A stretch of 64,000 nucleotides of DNA from Bryobacterales bacterium. Its GTDB lineage: Bacteria > Acidobacteriota > Terriglobia > Bryobacterales > Bryobacteraceae. This document shows positions 18,837 through 27,501 of the stretch, in pieces. The DNA lies in contig PMUP01000088.1 in the NCBI GenBank assembly GCA_003166865.1, positions 107,624 to 171,623 of the forward strand, written 5' to 3'. Every line of letters starts with the position of its first letter. Positions within the stretch are counted from its first letter, which is position 1. The position numbers were made by a program, and so were the translations under genes. The notes beneath the pieces are model-generated. The model was not told where the DNA came from. It ran no database searches and saw nothing but the letters and a program-made list of their open reading frames with translations.

Positions 18837-19283
18837 ATGGCTCTGCTCGACCGGATTCAGATCGACATGGTGGCGGCGATGCGCGCCAAAGAAGAGCTCA
18901 AGCTCAACGCGATCCGCATGATCAAGGCGGCGCTGAAGAAGCATGAGGTGGACTCCATGAAGCCGCTGGATGAGGCGACCGAGCTCCAAATCCTCACCAC
19001 GTTGATCAAGCAGCGGCGGGAGGCGGCCGAGATGTTTCGCAAGGGCAATCGCGCGGAGTTGGCCGACAAGGAAGAAGCCGAGCTAAAGCTGATTGAGTCC
19101 TACATGCCGTCGGCGCCGAGCGACCAAGAGATCGAGGATGCCATCGGGCAAGCCATGGCGGAGACCGGGGTGACCTCGCAGAAGCAGATGGGCTTGGTCA
19201 TGAAGGCCGCGCAGGCCAGGCTCGCGGGCAAACGCGTGGATGGAAGGGCGCTGAGTGAAAAAGTTCGGGCCCGGCTATCCTGA
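18837..19283 (+). CDS. GatB/YqeY domain protein
   Basis: A 148-residue YqeY-family protein, normal length. Its helical sequence includes RMIKAALKKHEVD, LIKQRREAAEMFRKGNRAELADKEEAEL and the C-terminal GLVMKAAQARLAGKRVDGRALS, which resembles the tRNA-contacting tail of GatB. The family's exact function is not settled; a link to tRNA-dependent amidation is assumed from homology. Start ATG 18837. It is followed after 6 bases by a methyltransferase gene. Confidence 0.9.
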   Translation: MALLDRIQIDMVAAMRAKEELKLNAIRMIKAALKKHEVDSMKPLDEATELQILTTLIKQRREAAEMFRKGNRAELADKEEAELKLIESYMPSAPSDQEIEDAIGQAMAETGVTSQKQMGLVMKAAQARLAGKRVDGRALSEKVRARLS

Positions 19284-19289
19284 GGGCGC

Positions 19290-19889
19290 ATGACTGAGGC
19301 CGAGCGTGCTTATTACGATCGGCGCGCCGCTGAGTATGATGACTGGTATCTCGGCACGGGGCTGTTTGCGCAGCGGGCACGACCCGGCTGGGCCGAAGAA
19401 TTGGCAGCTTTGAGAGCGGCAGTCGCGTCGCTCCGCTTCAGTTCATGCCTGGACGTAGCCTGCGGCACTGGCTTTCTAACCGAGTCTCTGCACGGCCTTG
19501 TCACCGGGTTGGACCAAAGCGCGTCCATGCTCGGGATCGCCCGCGCCAGGATTCCGCGCGGGGTGTTTGTGCGAGGCGACGCACTCAAACTGCCTTTCCG
19601 GTCGGCGCAATTCGATTGTCTGGTGACGGGGCATTTCTATGGGCACCTCGATGAGACGGCTCGGCGGATCTTTCTGATAGAAGCCCGGCGCGTCTCGAAA
19701 TCGTTTCTCATCATTGACGCGGCGGCGCGCGACGATGTCCCGTCCGAAGAACATCAGGAACGCGTGCTCAACGACGGATCGCGGCACCTGGTCTACAAGC
19801 GCTACTTCACGCCGGAGCGCCTGATTACAGAGATCGGATCTGGCCGGACGCTTCATGCGGGCCAATGGTTCGTAGGGGTGCTGGCATGA
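19290..19889 (+). CDS. Class I SAM-dependent methyltransferase
   Basis: A 199-residue Rossmann-fold methyltransferase. The SAM-binding motif I is CLDVACGTGFLTE (about 52-64), followed by GLDQSASMLGIAR and a motif with DCLVTGHFYGHLDE. The N-terminus AYYDRRAAEYDDWY is common in small-molecule or quinone-type methyltransferases, but the substrate cannot be named. It starts 6 bases after the YqeY gene, so they probably share a transcript. Confidence 0.85.
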   Translation: MTEAERAYYDRRAAEYDDWYLGTGLFAQRARPGWAEELAALRAAVASLRFSSCLDVACGTGFLTESLHGLVTGLDQSASMLGIARARIPRGVFVRGDALKLPFRSAQFDCLVTGHFYGHLDETARRIFLIEARRVSKSFLIIDAAARDDVPSEEHQERVLNDGSRHLVYKRYFTPERLITEIGSGRTLHAGQWFVGVLA

Positions 19890-19910
19890 GGTTGCTTTGG
19901 CAGGCGCAAG

Positions 19911-21239
19911 CTACTGCTGCTTGAACCGGTTCTGCACGTGATCCTTGATCCAGTGCTCGTCCCACCACTCCACGGGATTCACTTCCACGCCTTCTACCTG
20001 CATCGAGTAGTGCAGGTGGTCGCCGCCCGCCAGGCCGGTCGATCCGCTCTTGCCCATCTCCTGGCCACGCTTCACCATGTCGCCTTCGTGCACCGCGATC
20101 GCGCTCAGGTGTCCATAGATCGATTGCAAACCGTAGCCGTGATCCACCACAATGCAGTTGCCGTAGATGCCCAACGGCGCCGCCCAAACCACCTTGCCGT
20201 CGTTGGCCGCCACTACCGGTGTGTGGGCCGTAACGGCGAGGTCGAAGCCGAGATGCACCTGCTGGTCGACTTTCTTTCCTTTGTAAATGTAGCTGCGCAC
20301 GTCGGCGAACTCCGATTCCACCTTCGAATTAGCCAATTGCAGAAAGGGCTCAGTCCAGAGAAATTTCTCCGCCGTTTTCAAGCGCAGGTCCGCCAGCGTC
20401 TTGTTGTTGGCGCGGCGCATCTCACCGTTGATTTTGAGGAAGCGCGTGAGCAGATCGCCCGAGCCGCTGGGATCGATCTGATTGACCACCTTGTCCAGGA
20501 ATTTATCGTCGATCGTCAGGTCCCGCATGCGAAACTTCTTCGGAAACACCTTGAACCAGAAGCGCGCTGTAGCCTCCGTGCTAGCCGGGTTCTTCGCATA
20601 AACAACGGGAACGGTATCAGTTGGCAAGTCCCAGGGATAGGCAAACAGCGCAAGCCGCTGAGTAGCGCTGCCCGCAACCGGAAAGCTACGGTCCATGTCC
20701 TTTCCCACTCGCACGCCCGCTTCGGTCCAGTAACCCGAGGGCGTCAAGAGCACCATCTCCGAACCGCCTTGATTGATGTAGTGCTGAAAGCCGTCGGCGG
20801 TGACCGAGGGCGGCCTCAGCACCACGTCGACATCGCTTGAAATTGTGTCCGTGATTGCGCGGAGATCGTTCGATTGAGCTTCGACGATGATCCGCGCCTT
20901 GCCTTCCTTCAAATTCGGCGCCTGCTTGCTGCCCGCGTTGAAACGGATGTCCTGCTCGGGAAACTGCGCGAGCCAAAACTTCAGGCGGTCCGCCGGGTTC
21001 CTGGTCTCGGTGATCGTCGTCCTGGCGCCGTCCTGCTCGAGCACGGCGGTGAACCGGCGCAGGCCGTGTGGGTTCGAAATGTGTACCGTCACCGGGGTGT
21101 TCGCACCGATTGCGGTGGGTTGCGGAGCGAACGCCAGCTTGGTATGCGACGACAAAAAGAAAAGCGTGCCGACCGGTGTCGCGATGAGCGCCACTAGCAT
21201 GAGGAGAGCGATAATCTTGCCCATTGCTTCTCGGATCAT
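19911..21239 (-). CDS. M23 family metallopeptidase (LytM type)
   Basis: A 442-residue membrane-anchored peptidoglycan hydrolase. One N-terminal membrane segment (about 8-30) is followed by Ig-like regions and a C-terminal M23 domain (about 320-425). Zinc ligands are present: the first His/Asp in HLGFDL and the HxH in GDHLHYSM; the catalytic histidine is in SIYGHLSAI. Such enzymes cut peptide crosslinks, or act as LytM activators when ligands are lost; here the site is complete. Start ATG 21239, or ATG 21224 five codons in. It is divergent to the TPR gene. Confidence 0.88.
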   Translation of the reverse strand: MIREAMGKIIALLMLVALIATPVGTLFFLSSHTKLAFAPQPTAIGANTPVTVHISNPHGLRRFTAVLEQDGARTTITETRNPADRLKFWLAQFPEQDIRFNAGSKQAPNLKEGKARIIVEAQSNDLRAITDTISSDVDVVLRPPSVTADGFQHYINQGGSEMVLLTPSGYWTEAGVRVGKDMDRSFPVAGSATQRLALFAYPWDLPTDTVPVVYAKNPASTEATARFWFKVFPKKFRMRDLTIDDKFLDKVVNQIDPSGSGDLLTRFLKINGEMRRANNKTLADLRLKTAEKFLWTEPFLQLANSKVESEFADVRSYIYKGKKVDQQVHLGFDLAVTAHTPVVAANDGKVVWAAPLGIYGNCIVVDHGYGLQSIYGHLSAIAVHEGDMVKRGQEMGKSGSTGLAGGDHLHYSMQVEGVEVNPVEWWDEHWIKDHVQNRFKQQ

Positions 21240-21292
21240 AACAGGGAGCCCGCAGTCGAGCTAACACACAACCGTCGAGTTAACATGAAATA

Positions 21293-22984
21293 GTGTTCTC
21301 CCGGCTGTTCCTCCTGGTGCTGTTGCCCACCCTCCTGCCCACGCTTTCGCGGGCCGGGGACCAGTGGATCGCCTTGAAATCCGGCCCATTTGAAGTATTC
21401 AGCAGTGCGGGCGAGAAACCCGCGCGCGAAAAGCTCATGTTCCTGGAGCAATTCCGCGAAGCTCTGCGTATTATCACCGGTAAGCAGGAGATGCGGCTGG
21501 TCTGGCCCATGCACGTGATCGTCTCAAAAGAGGCAACGGCGGATAAAACGCCGTTCGCATTGGGGCGCGACGCGCGCATGGCGCCGGTGTCGGAATCCGG
21601 GAACTTTTCGCGCGACAACCTGAAGGATCTGGCACGCATTCTGCTCCAAGACAACACCAATCGCCTGCCGCCGGACGTGGAAGACGGCTTGATCGAACTT
21701 GTTTCCACATTGCAGATCGATGGGCCGCGCATCACGCTGGGCGCGCCGGTTCCCCCAGCGGAGCGCTCGCGCGGTTGGGCTCTGATGCACCTGGTCACCG
21801 GCAATCCCGATTATGCGGGCCGCTCGCGCGTCATGATTTCCAATCTCGAACAGAGCGGCGATTTCGAAGCCGCGTGCCACAACGCGTTTGAAAAGAGCGC
21901 CGCGCAAATCAATCAGCAGACGGACGCATATCTGAAGGCCGGCAACTTCGCAACCACCTTGATTTCAGGCCGCGCGCTGAGCCTGACTCGCGATTTCAAG
22001 CCGGTGCAACTGGGATCTGAGGACGCGCGCATCGCCTTGGCCGACCTCTTGCTGGCGAGCGGCCACGCGGACCAAGCGAGCGCGGCGTACAAGGAACTCC
22101 ACGGGCCGGAAGCCTCGGAGGGTCTTGCGCTGCTAGCGCTTCGTGACCAAAAGGACGATGAGGCGCGCATGGCCCTTCAGGATGCGATTGACTCGCACAG
22201 CACCAGCGCGCGCGCCTGGTTCGAGTTGGGGCGGATGCAGTCCGATCCGGACCAGCTCAAGAAGGCCAGCGAGCTGAATCCACGCTGGGCCGCGCCGCAG
22301 TTCGAGCTGGCGGACCTCGATCCGGCGATCGACAAAGAGAATCTAGAGAAGCGCGCCGTGCTGCTGAAGAAGGCCGTGAGTCTGGAGCCGCGCAATATCG
22401 ATTATTGGACGGCGCTCGCCAAGAATGACGTTGCCGCAAAAGACTTCGCCGATGCTCAGAAAGCCTGGGGCGGAGCAGAGCACGCCGCTTCGAGCGATGA
22501 CCAACGCGAACGCATTCACCAATTGCGGCTGTCACTGCAAGAAGACCGTTTCGACGCCGAGGCGGCCGAGCGCAAACGTCTTGCCGACGAGCGCGAGGCG
22601 GACCTCCAGCGCGTAAAAACGCAAAGCGAGGCTGCCATTCACGCCGCCGAGGATGCAGCGCGGAAGAGGCTAAACCCGAATGGCGCGGTGCCGCCGAAAC
22701 CAGAAACCTGGTATCACGCTGGCGAAACCGGCCCCAGCGTCCAGGGCGTATTCGAGCGTCTGGATTGCCTGGGAAATCAAGCGCGGCTTGTGATTCAGGT
22801 GGCGGATGGCAAGATTGTACAGTTGCTTGTCGCCGATCCCTCGCAGATCAACGCGGGCGGTGATGAGAAGGCGCTCGCGTGTGGTCCGCAAAAGCAGCCC
22901 CGCCAGGTGGTGGTTCACTATACAGCGAAGCCGGACGCCAAACTCAACACCGCGGGCGTTGCCACCGCGATCGAATTCCATTGA
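21293..22984 (+). CDS. Secreted TPR-repeat hypothetical protein
   Basis: A 563-residue protein with a signal peptide (LFLLVLLPTLLPTLSRAG), a DUF1570-like N-terminal part (QWIALKSGPFEVFSSAG, a pattern seen in secreted Acidobacteria proteins), about five TPR-like helical pairs (230-420), a charged coiled-coil stretch rich in Glu/Arg/Ala (about 415-460) and a small C-terminal beta domain with two cysteines. Start GTG 21293. Its TGA overlaps the TTG start of the next gene, so the two are probably translated together. Function unknown; a periplasmic assembly role is plausible from the TPRs. Confidence 0.75.
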   Translation: MFSRLFLLVLLPTLLPTLSRAGDQWIALKSGPFEVFSSAGEKPAREKLMFLEQFREALRIITGKQEMRLVWPMHVIVSKEATADKTPFALGRDARMAPVSESGNFSRDNLKDLARILLQDNTNRLPPDVEDGLIELVSTLQIDGPRITLGAPVPPAERSRGWALMHLVTGNPDYAGRSRVMISNLEQSGDFEAACHNAFEKSAAQINQQTDAYLKAGNFATTLISGRALSLTRDFKPVQLGSEDARIALADLLLASGHADQASAAYKELHGPEASEGLALLALRDQKDDEARMALQDAIDSHSTSARAWFELGRMQSDPDQLKKASELNPRWAAPQFELADLDPAIDKENLEKRAVLLKKAVSLEPRNIDYWTALAKNDVAAKDFADAQKAWGGAEHAASSDDQRERIHQLRLSLQEDRFDAEAAERKRLADEREADLQRVKTQSEAAIHAAEDAARKRLNPNGAVPPKPETWYHAGETGPSVQGVFERLDCLGNQARLVIQVADGKIVQLLVADPSQINAGGDEKALACGPQKQPRQVVVHYTAKPDAKLNTAGVATAIEFH

Positions 22985-25047
22985 GGCGCGCACTTAAGAA
23001 ATTCATATTCAAGTTGCTCGGCAAAGACCCGGAAGCGATTGTGGTTACGTTCGCCACCGGCGATCCCGAATTGGCCGAGCGCATGTTCGCCGAGATCCAG
23101 GCTCTCGAACCGGGCCGCCGTCACTTCCTGGTGAAGCCTGGCGAGTTCCAGACCGATTCGGCGATTCGCATTTATCGGCAACTCCGCAAGCGTTTTCTCA
23201 AATATCGAATTGGGCTTGCGCCGGTGCTGCTGGGACGCGATAGTCGATATCGCGCGCTACGGCTCGCCGCCTTCCTCTGTGCCCCAACCAAGATCCTGGC
23301 TTACAACCAGCGTTTCGAGCGTCACCATCTTAGACTCAGCTCAGTGATTGCATCCCTGCTGTTTGTAAACGGCGTGCCGTTCGATCGAATCTTTCTGCGT
23401 CCGAAGTGGCTCGTGCCATGGAAAAAGGATCGCTCGGTTTATCCGTCCAAGGTTCAGGAGATCGCCGGCCGTCCGATGTGGCCGCGCCGTCGCCGTATCG
23501 CGGTGGTGAGCCCCTATTTTCCGTTCCCGCTGGCGCACGGAGGCGCAGTGCGGATTTTCAATTTGTTGCGCGAGATGGGCGGTGAGTTCGACATTTTTCT
23601 ATTCGTATTTAGCGATGGCGAAACTGCGGCGGACCTGCGGCCCGTGCTGGATCTTTGTGCGCGCGTCGTTCTCGTCGGTAAGCCCCGCTATCGCGAGCCG
23701 CGCTGGTCCACACTCTCGCCGCCGGAGGTGCATGAATTCCGTTCGCCCGCGATGTTACGCTCGCTCGCCCGCATTCGAGCCGAATACAAAATCGAAGCCG
23801 TGCAAATGGAATACGCCATGCTCGCCCCGTATGCGGGAGACGTGCTGGTGGAGCACGACGTCACGTTCGCGTTGTACCGGCAGATCCGTGACCGCTCGCC
23901 CGGCATCGCCCAGCGCTGGGACTATTGGCGCTGGCTGTGGCTCGAGAAAACCTGGATCCGACGCTATCGCAAAGTGGTGGTCATGTCCGAGCAGGATCGC
24001 GCGCTGCTCGCCCGGCCGAACGTCGCCGTCATCCCCAACGGCGTGGATCTCGATCGATTCATTCCCCAGATCGAGCGCCCGGGGCAACGACTGCTTTTCA
24101 TCGGGTCGTTTCGGCATTTTCCAAATATAGTTGCGTATCGATTCTTTGTCGATCAGATCTGGCCGATCCTGCGCGAGAAATCCGCCGGAATCACGCTGAC
24201 AGTGATTGCCGGCCCGGAACCTCTGCTCTACTGGCGCGCGCACACCGGGCTTGCTTCGATTCCACGGGACGACCGCATCCGCTTGCTCGAATTCGTCTCC
24301 GACGTCCGGCCGTTATATGTGGAAACGAATCTCGCAATTGTCCCCACACTCGAATCGGCCGGCACCAATCTTAAGGTGCTGGAAGCGATGGCGATGGATC
24401 GCGCCGTGGTCTCGACATCTTCGGGTTGCGCGGGGCTGGGCCTGGAGCATGGCGGGAATGTGTGGATCGCTGACCAGCCTGGGGATTTTGCCTCGGCCAT
24501 TAAGACTTTGCTCGAGGACGGCGATCTCCGCCAGCGCATTGCTGATGGCGGCCGCGTCCACGCCGAGCGAAAGTTCGGCTGGCGCCAAATCGGTGCCCGG
24601 CAACGCGCGCTGCTTCGGGAAATGATGCCGCAGCGCGTCCACATCCGTCCCGCCACCGAAAACGATGTGCCTGAAATTACCGCGATCCAGCAGACCGCCC
24701 CCGAGTCGACGCAATGGCTGTCGCGAGACTATTTGACGTTCGATTGCCAGGTGGCGCTGCTCGACCGCCGGATCGCCGGATTCCTGGTTTCCCGTTCCGT
24801 GGCTGATAAGGAACGCGAGATCCTCAACATCGCCGTTCACCCCGATTTCCGCCGCCTTCACATTGCGACGGAACTGCTGCGAGCCGAACTTTCGCGCCAT
24901 CCCGGAGTCCATTTCCTGGAGGTTCGGGAGTCCAATGCCGCCGCTCAGCGCCTGTACGAAGGCTTGGGTTTCCAGGCAGTCGGCGAACGGCCAGCGTACT
25001 ATGAAAATCCCACCGAAACGGGGATTGTCATGAGGATTCTTTCATGA
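22981..25047 (+). CDS. Glycosyltransferase family 4 protein fused to a GNAT acetyltransferase
   Basis: A 688-residue three-part protein. Residues 1-165 are an unassigned basic N-terminal domain. Residues 169-545 are a GT-B glycosyltransferase: IAVVSPYFPFPLAHGGAVRI at the start, VIPNGVDLDRF in the linker, and the nucleotide-sugar region VPTLESAGTNLKVLEAMAM typical of GT4. From residue 551 (QRVHIRPATENDVPEI) a complete GNAT domain follows, with acetyl-CoA loop HPDFRRLHIATELLRAEL and the RimI-like ESNAAAQRLYEGLGF. The start is TTG 22981 (TTGA overlap with the previous stop); no ATG/GTG gives a sensible N-terminus. A role in making an acetylated surface glycan is inferred. Confidence 0.82.
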   Translation: MRRALKKFIFKLLGKDPEAIVVTFATGDPELAERMFAEIQALEPGRRHFLVKPGEFQTDSAIRIYRQLRKRFLKYRIGLAPVLLGRDSRYRALRLAAFLCAPTKILAYNQRFERHHLRLSSVIASLLFVNGVPFDRIFLRPKWLVPWKKDRSVYPSKVQEIAGRPMWPRRRRIAVVSPYFPFPLAHGGAVRIFNLLREMGGEFDIFLFVFSDGETAADLRPVLDLCARVVLVGKPRYREPRWSTLSPPEVHEFRSPAMLRSLARIRAEYKIEAVQMEYAMLAPYAGDVLVEHDVTFALYRQIRDRSPGIAQRWDYWRWLWLEKTWIRRYRKVVVMSEQDRALLARPNVAVIPNGVDLDRFIPQIERPGQRLLFIGSFRHFPNIVAYRFFVDQIWPILREKSAGITLTVIAGPEPLLYWRAHTGLASIPRDDRIRLLEFVSDVRPLYVETNLAIVPTLESAGTNLKVLEAMAMDRAVVSTSSGCAGLGLEHGGNVWIADQPGDFASAIKTLLEDGDLRQRIADGGRVHAERKFGWRQIGARQRALLREMMPQRVHIRPATENDVPEITAIQQTAPESTQWLSRDYLTFDCQVALLDRRIAGFLVSRSVADKEREILNIAVHPDFRRLHIATELLRAELSRHPGVHFLEVRESNAAAQRLYEGLGFQAVGERPAYYENPTETGIVMRILS

Positions 25048-25174
25048 TACTGTCACATATGCGGAGGCCATCGGTGACCCCCGCGCGATGAATGCGACAA
25101 CTCATTCACTACCCACCGAGCAAATCAATCCTACCGACTCGGCGTGGCAACCTCACAAAGGAGACAGAACCCTG

Positions 25175-25408
25175 ATGGAGAACACGCAAGAAGAATTGAA
25201 GACGCACTTGATGCAGGCCGACGCGGAGTTCCGCCGTTTGGCGGAGCAGCATGCCAGTTATCACCAGCAACTGGAGGCGCTCGAAGCCAAATCCCATCTC
25301 ACCACCGCGGAAGAGGTGGAGGAACACCGGCTGAAGAAGGTTAAGCTTCAGTTGAAAGATCAGATGAACGCGATTATCAGCCGTTACCGTGCGCAGCACG
25401 TAGCCTGA
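25175..25408 (+). CDS. DUF465 / YdcH family small protein
   Basis: A 77-residue helical protein of the DUF465 (YdcH) family: MQADAEFRRLAEQHASYHQQ and EVEEHRLKKVKLQLKDQMNA match the family's two-helix hairpin with the HRLKK motif. Function unknown. ATG 25175 has an ideal ribosome site (AAAGGAGA, about 25157-25164), so the 29 codons open upstream are not used. A strong terminator follows. Confidence 0.85.
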   Translation: MENTQEELKTHLMQADAEFRRLAEQHASYHQQLEALEAKSHLTTAEEVEEHRLKKVKLQLKDQMNAIISRYRAQHVA

Positions 25409-25433
25409 CATCAAGTGCGTGACTAGTTTGGGA

Positions 25434-25463
25434 CCCGATCCGGAGCCTCCGGGTCGGGTTTTT
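25434..25463 (+). terminator. Rho-independent terminator after the DUF465 gene
   Basis: CCCGA-T-CCGGAG pairs with CTCCGG-G-TCGGG across a three-base loop, giving an eleven-pair stem with one T-G wobble, followed directly by TTTTT (25459-25463). It lies 25 bases after the DUF465 stop and before the DUF433 gene, so it closes the transcript of the upstream genes. Confidence 0.85.
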
Positions 25464-25498
25464 CAATTTTGGGCAAGGTCCGCTGTTAGTATTGAACT

Positions 25499-25735
25499 AT
25501 GACCGACTGGCGCCAGTATTTGAGCAGCGATTCCAATGTCTGTTCGGGCCAACTGTGCGCCAAGGGAACCCGCGTGCTGGTAACCAACATCCTGGATAGC
25601 TTGGCCGAAGGGGCCACACAAACGGAAATCCTGCGCAGCTATCCCACTTTGAAACCTGAGCACGTCCAAGCAGCTTTGGCGTATGCGGCTGAGCTTGCGC
25701 ACGAAGAGTCCCTTCTACCATTGCGCGTGGAATGA
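25499..25735 (+). CDS. DUF433 protein, putative antitoxin
   Basis: A 78-residue DUF433 protein with the family's core: GQLCAKGTRVLVTNILDSLAEGATQTEILRSYP (shown here as a region, residues 18-50) and the closing LKPEHVQAALAYAAEL. DUF433 proteins carry a winged-helix-like fold and commonly sit next to DUF5615 PIN-like proteins as toxin-antitoxin candidates, as here. The stop overlaps the next ATG by 4 bases. Confidence 0.88.
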   Translation: MTDWRQYLSSDSNVCSGQLCAKGTRVLVTNILDSLAEGATQTEILRSYPTLKPEHVQAALAYAAELAHEESLLPLRVE

Positions 25736-26082
25736 AGTTCAAGTTGGACGAGAATCTTCCGCTTGAAATCGCGGATGCATTCCGAGACTCAGGCCACGAG
25801 ATCGATTCCGTGCAGAGTGAGGGATTAGGCGGTGCCAGCGATCTGACAATCCTGGATCGGGTTCAAACGGAAAATCGTATCCTTCTAACCTTGGACAAAG
25901 GCATCGCTGATATCCGTCTCTTCCCGCCGGCGCAGTATCCTGGGATCGTTCTGTTCCGTCCCGCTACGTCTGGTCGCGGAGAAGTCCTCCGATTCGTTCA
26001 AGAAACCCTTCCTGATATCTTGTCGATCAACTTGCAGGGACGTCTGGCGATCGTTTCGCCAAGAGGCATCCGAGTCCGATAA
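25732..26082 (+). CDS. DUF5615 PIN-like protein, putative toxin
   Basis: A 116-residue PIN-like protein of the DUF5615 family. The N-terminal acidic motif LDENLP and the later ILLTLDKGIAD, plus GIVLFRP, are the family marks and place the putative nuclease carboxylates D6, E7 and D near residue 54. Paired by ATGA overlap with the DUF433 gene; the pair looks intact. Toxicity for this family is inferred, not shown here. Confidence 0.85.
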   Translation: MKFKLDENLPLEIADAFRDSGHEIDSVQSEGLGGASDLTILDRVQTENRILLTLDKGIADIRLFPPAQYPGIVLFRPATSGRGEVLRFVQETLPDILSINLQGRLAIVSPRGIRVR

Positions 26083-26110
26083 ACGGGGCGAGAACGGCCG
26101 GGATAGCCTA

Positions 26111-27271
26111 TTATTTCGCTAGAAACTTGCGGATCCGCTCCACCGCGTCCATCAGCTTCTCCATCGAATTCGCGATGCTGAACCGTAAATAGCCGTCGCC
26201 GTACGCGCCAAATGCAGTGCCACTGAGACAAGCGACGCCGGCTTTCTGCAGCAGAGCGTCCGCCAGTTCTTTCGATTTCCGCCCGGTGCCCTCAACGTTC
26301 GGGAAAGCGTAAAACGCCCCGCCTGGGATGGCGCAGCGGAATCCCGGCAGTGTGTTCAAGGCCGCGCAGAAGGCGTCGCGCCGGTGGCGAAACTCTTCCA
26401 CCATTTTCTTGACGTCGTCCTGCGGCCCGTTCAACGCGGCGATCCCAGCGCGCTGCGTGAAACTAGCCGTGCACGAATTGGAATTCACCATCAGCTTGTT
26501 CACCGGGTCCACGAGCCACGCCGGCATCACGCCGTAACCCATGCGCCAGCCCGTCATCGCATAGGTCTTCGAAAATCCATCCAGAATGATCGTCTTCTCC
26601 AGCATGCCCGGCAGTGTGCTGATCGACAACGGCTCTTCGTCAAAATAAATGCGCGTGTAGATTTCGTCCGAGAGAATTATCAGATCGCGATCGCCCACCA
26701 GGTCCGCGATGGCCCGCACATCGGCCGCGGGAATCACACCGCCGGTCGGATTGTGCGGCGAATTCAGGATCAGCATCTTGGTCTTGGGCGAGAGGCTGTC
26801 GGCGAGCACGTTCAGATCGAACGAAAACCCGCGATCCTCCACCAGCGGAATCGGTACTGGCTTCGCGCCCAGAAAGTTGATCATCGATTCATAAATCGGG
26901 AAGCCCGGGTTTGGATAGATCACTTCATCGCCGGGTTCGAGCAGCGCCATCAGCGGAAAGAAAATGATCGGTTTGCCGCCCGGCACAACGCACACCTGCT
27001 CCGCGCCCACCCGAATTCCGCGCGTGCGGCAAATGTACGATGCGATCGCCTCGCGCAACTCCGGCAGACCTTGCGTCGGACCATAATGCGTCCAGCCCTG
27101 ATCCAGCGCCTGCTTGCCCGCCTCCACAATGTGGCGCGGCGTGTCGAAATCAGGCTCGCCGATTTCCAGGTGTATGATGTCTCGCCCTTGGGCTTCCAGC
27201 GCGCGAGCGCGCACCAACACTTCGAAGGCAGTTTCAGTGCCTATGCGGTTCATCCGCTCAGCTAGTTTCAT
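26111..27271 (-). CDS. Class I/II pyridoxal-phosphate aminotransferase
   Basis: A 386-residue fold-type I aminotransferase of the aspartate aminotransferase I-gamma group. PLP contacts are visible: LNSPHNPTGG, SDEIYTRIYFDE and the Schiff-base lysine in DGFSKTYAMTGWRMGY. The conserved C-terminal arginine lies in YLRFSIANS. The amino-acid substrate cannot be assigned. Its ATG overlaps the stop of the OB-fold gene (ATGA), so it is the third gene of a thiolase/OB-fold/aminotransferase operon, an unusual partner for thiolase. Confidence 0.9.
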   Translation of the reverse strand: MKLAERMNRIGTETAFEVLVRARALEAQGRDIIHLEIGEPDFDTPRHIVEAGKQALDQGWTHYGPTQGLPELREAIASYICRTRGIRVGAEQVCVVPGGKPIIFFPLMALLEPGDEVIYPNPGFPIYESMINFLGAKPVPIPLVEDRGFSFDLNVLADSLSPKTKMLILNSPHNPTGGVIPAADVRAIADLVGDRDLIILSDEIYTRIYFDEEPLSISTLPGMLEKTIILDGFSKTYAMTGWRMGYGVMPAWLVDPVNKLMVNSNSCTASFTQRAGIAALNGPQDDVKKMVEEFRHRRDAFCAALNTLPGFRCAIPGGAFYAFPNVEGTGRKSKELADALLQKAGVACLSGTAFGAYGDGYLRFSIANSMEKLMDAVERIRKFLAK

Positions 27272-27501
27272 GATTGTTTTCGAAAGATTGTTTTGGAAAA
27301 GTAAGGAACATTGTTCTTGAACTCGGCGAACTCCACGCGATCGCCGATCTGTGCACGCTCACCCTCAACGCGGCCTGTCACGCGGCGCCCCGCGGAGAGT
27401 TCGATAATCGCCAGTTGATACGGCACGTCGTTAACGTACGCTTCAGGCGGTGAGTAGACCACCGTTTCAGTATAAATCGTTCCCGCGCCTAAGTCGTTCA
27501 T
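27268..27501 (-). CDS. OB-fold protein, DUF35 type without zinc ribbon
   Basis: A 77-residue single OB-fold protein of the DUF35/OB-fold acyl-CoA-associated family: TIYTETVVYSPPEAYVNDVP, YQLAIIELSAGRRVTGRVEG, GDRVEFAEF. DUF35 proteins partner thiolase-like enzymes and channel acyl-CoA. Most have an N-terminal helix and a CxxC...CxxC zinc ribbon; neither is present here, so this is a reduced form. ATG 27501 overlaps the thiolase stop, and its own stop overlaps the aminotransferase start. Confidence 0.8.
   Translation of the reverse strand: MNDLGAGTIYTETVVYSPPEAYVNDVPYQLAIIELSAGRRVTGRVEGERAQIGDRVEFAEFKNNVPYFSKTIFRKQS

Noticed and set aside
26384..27265. 293-codon plus-strand frame opposite the aminotransferase
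   Set aside because: Product is His/Arg-rich without domains and exactly opposes a well-supported gene.
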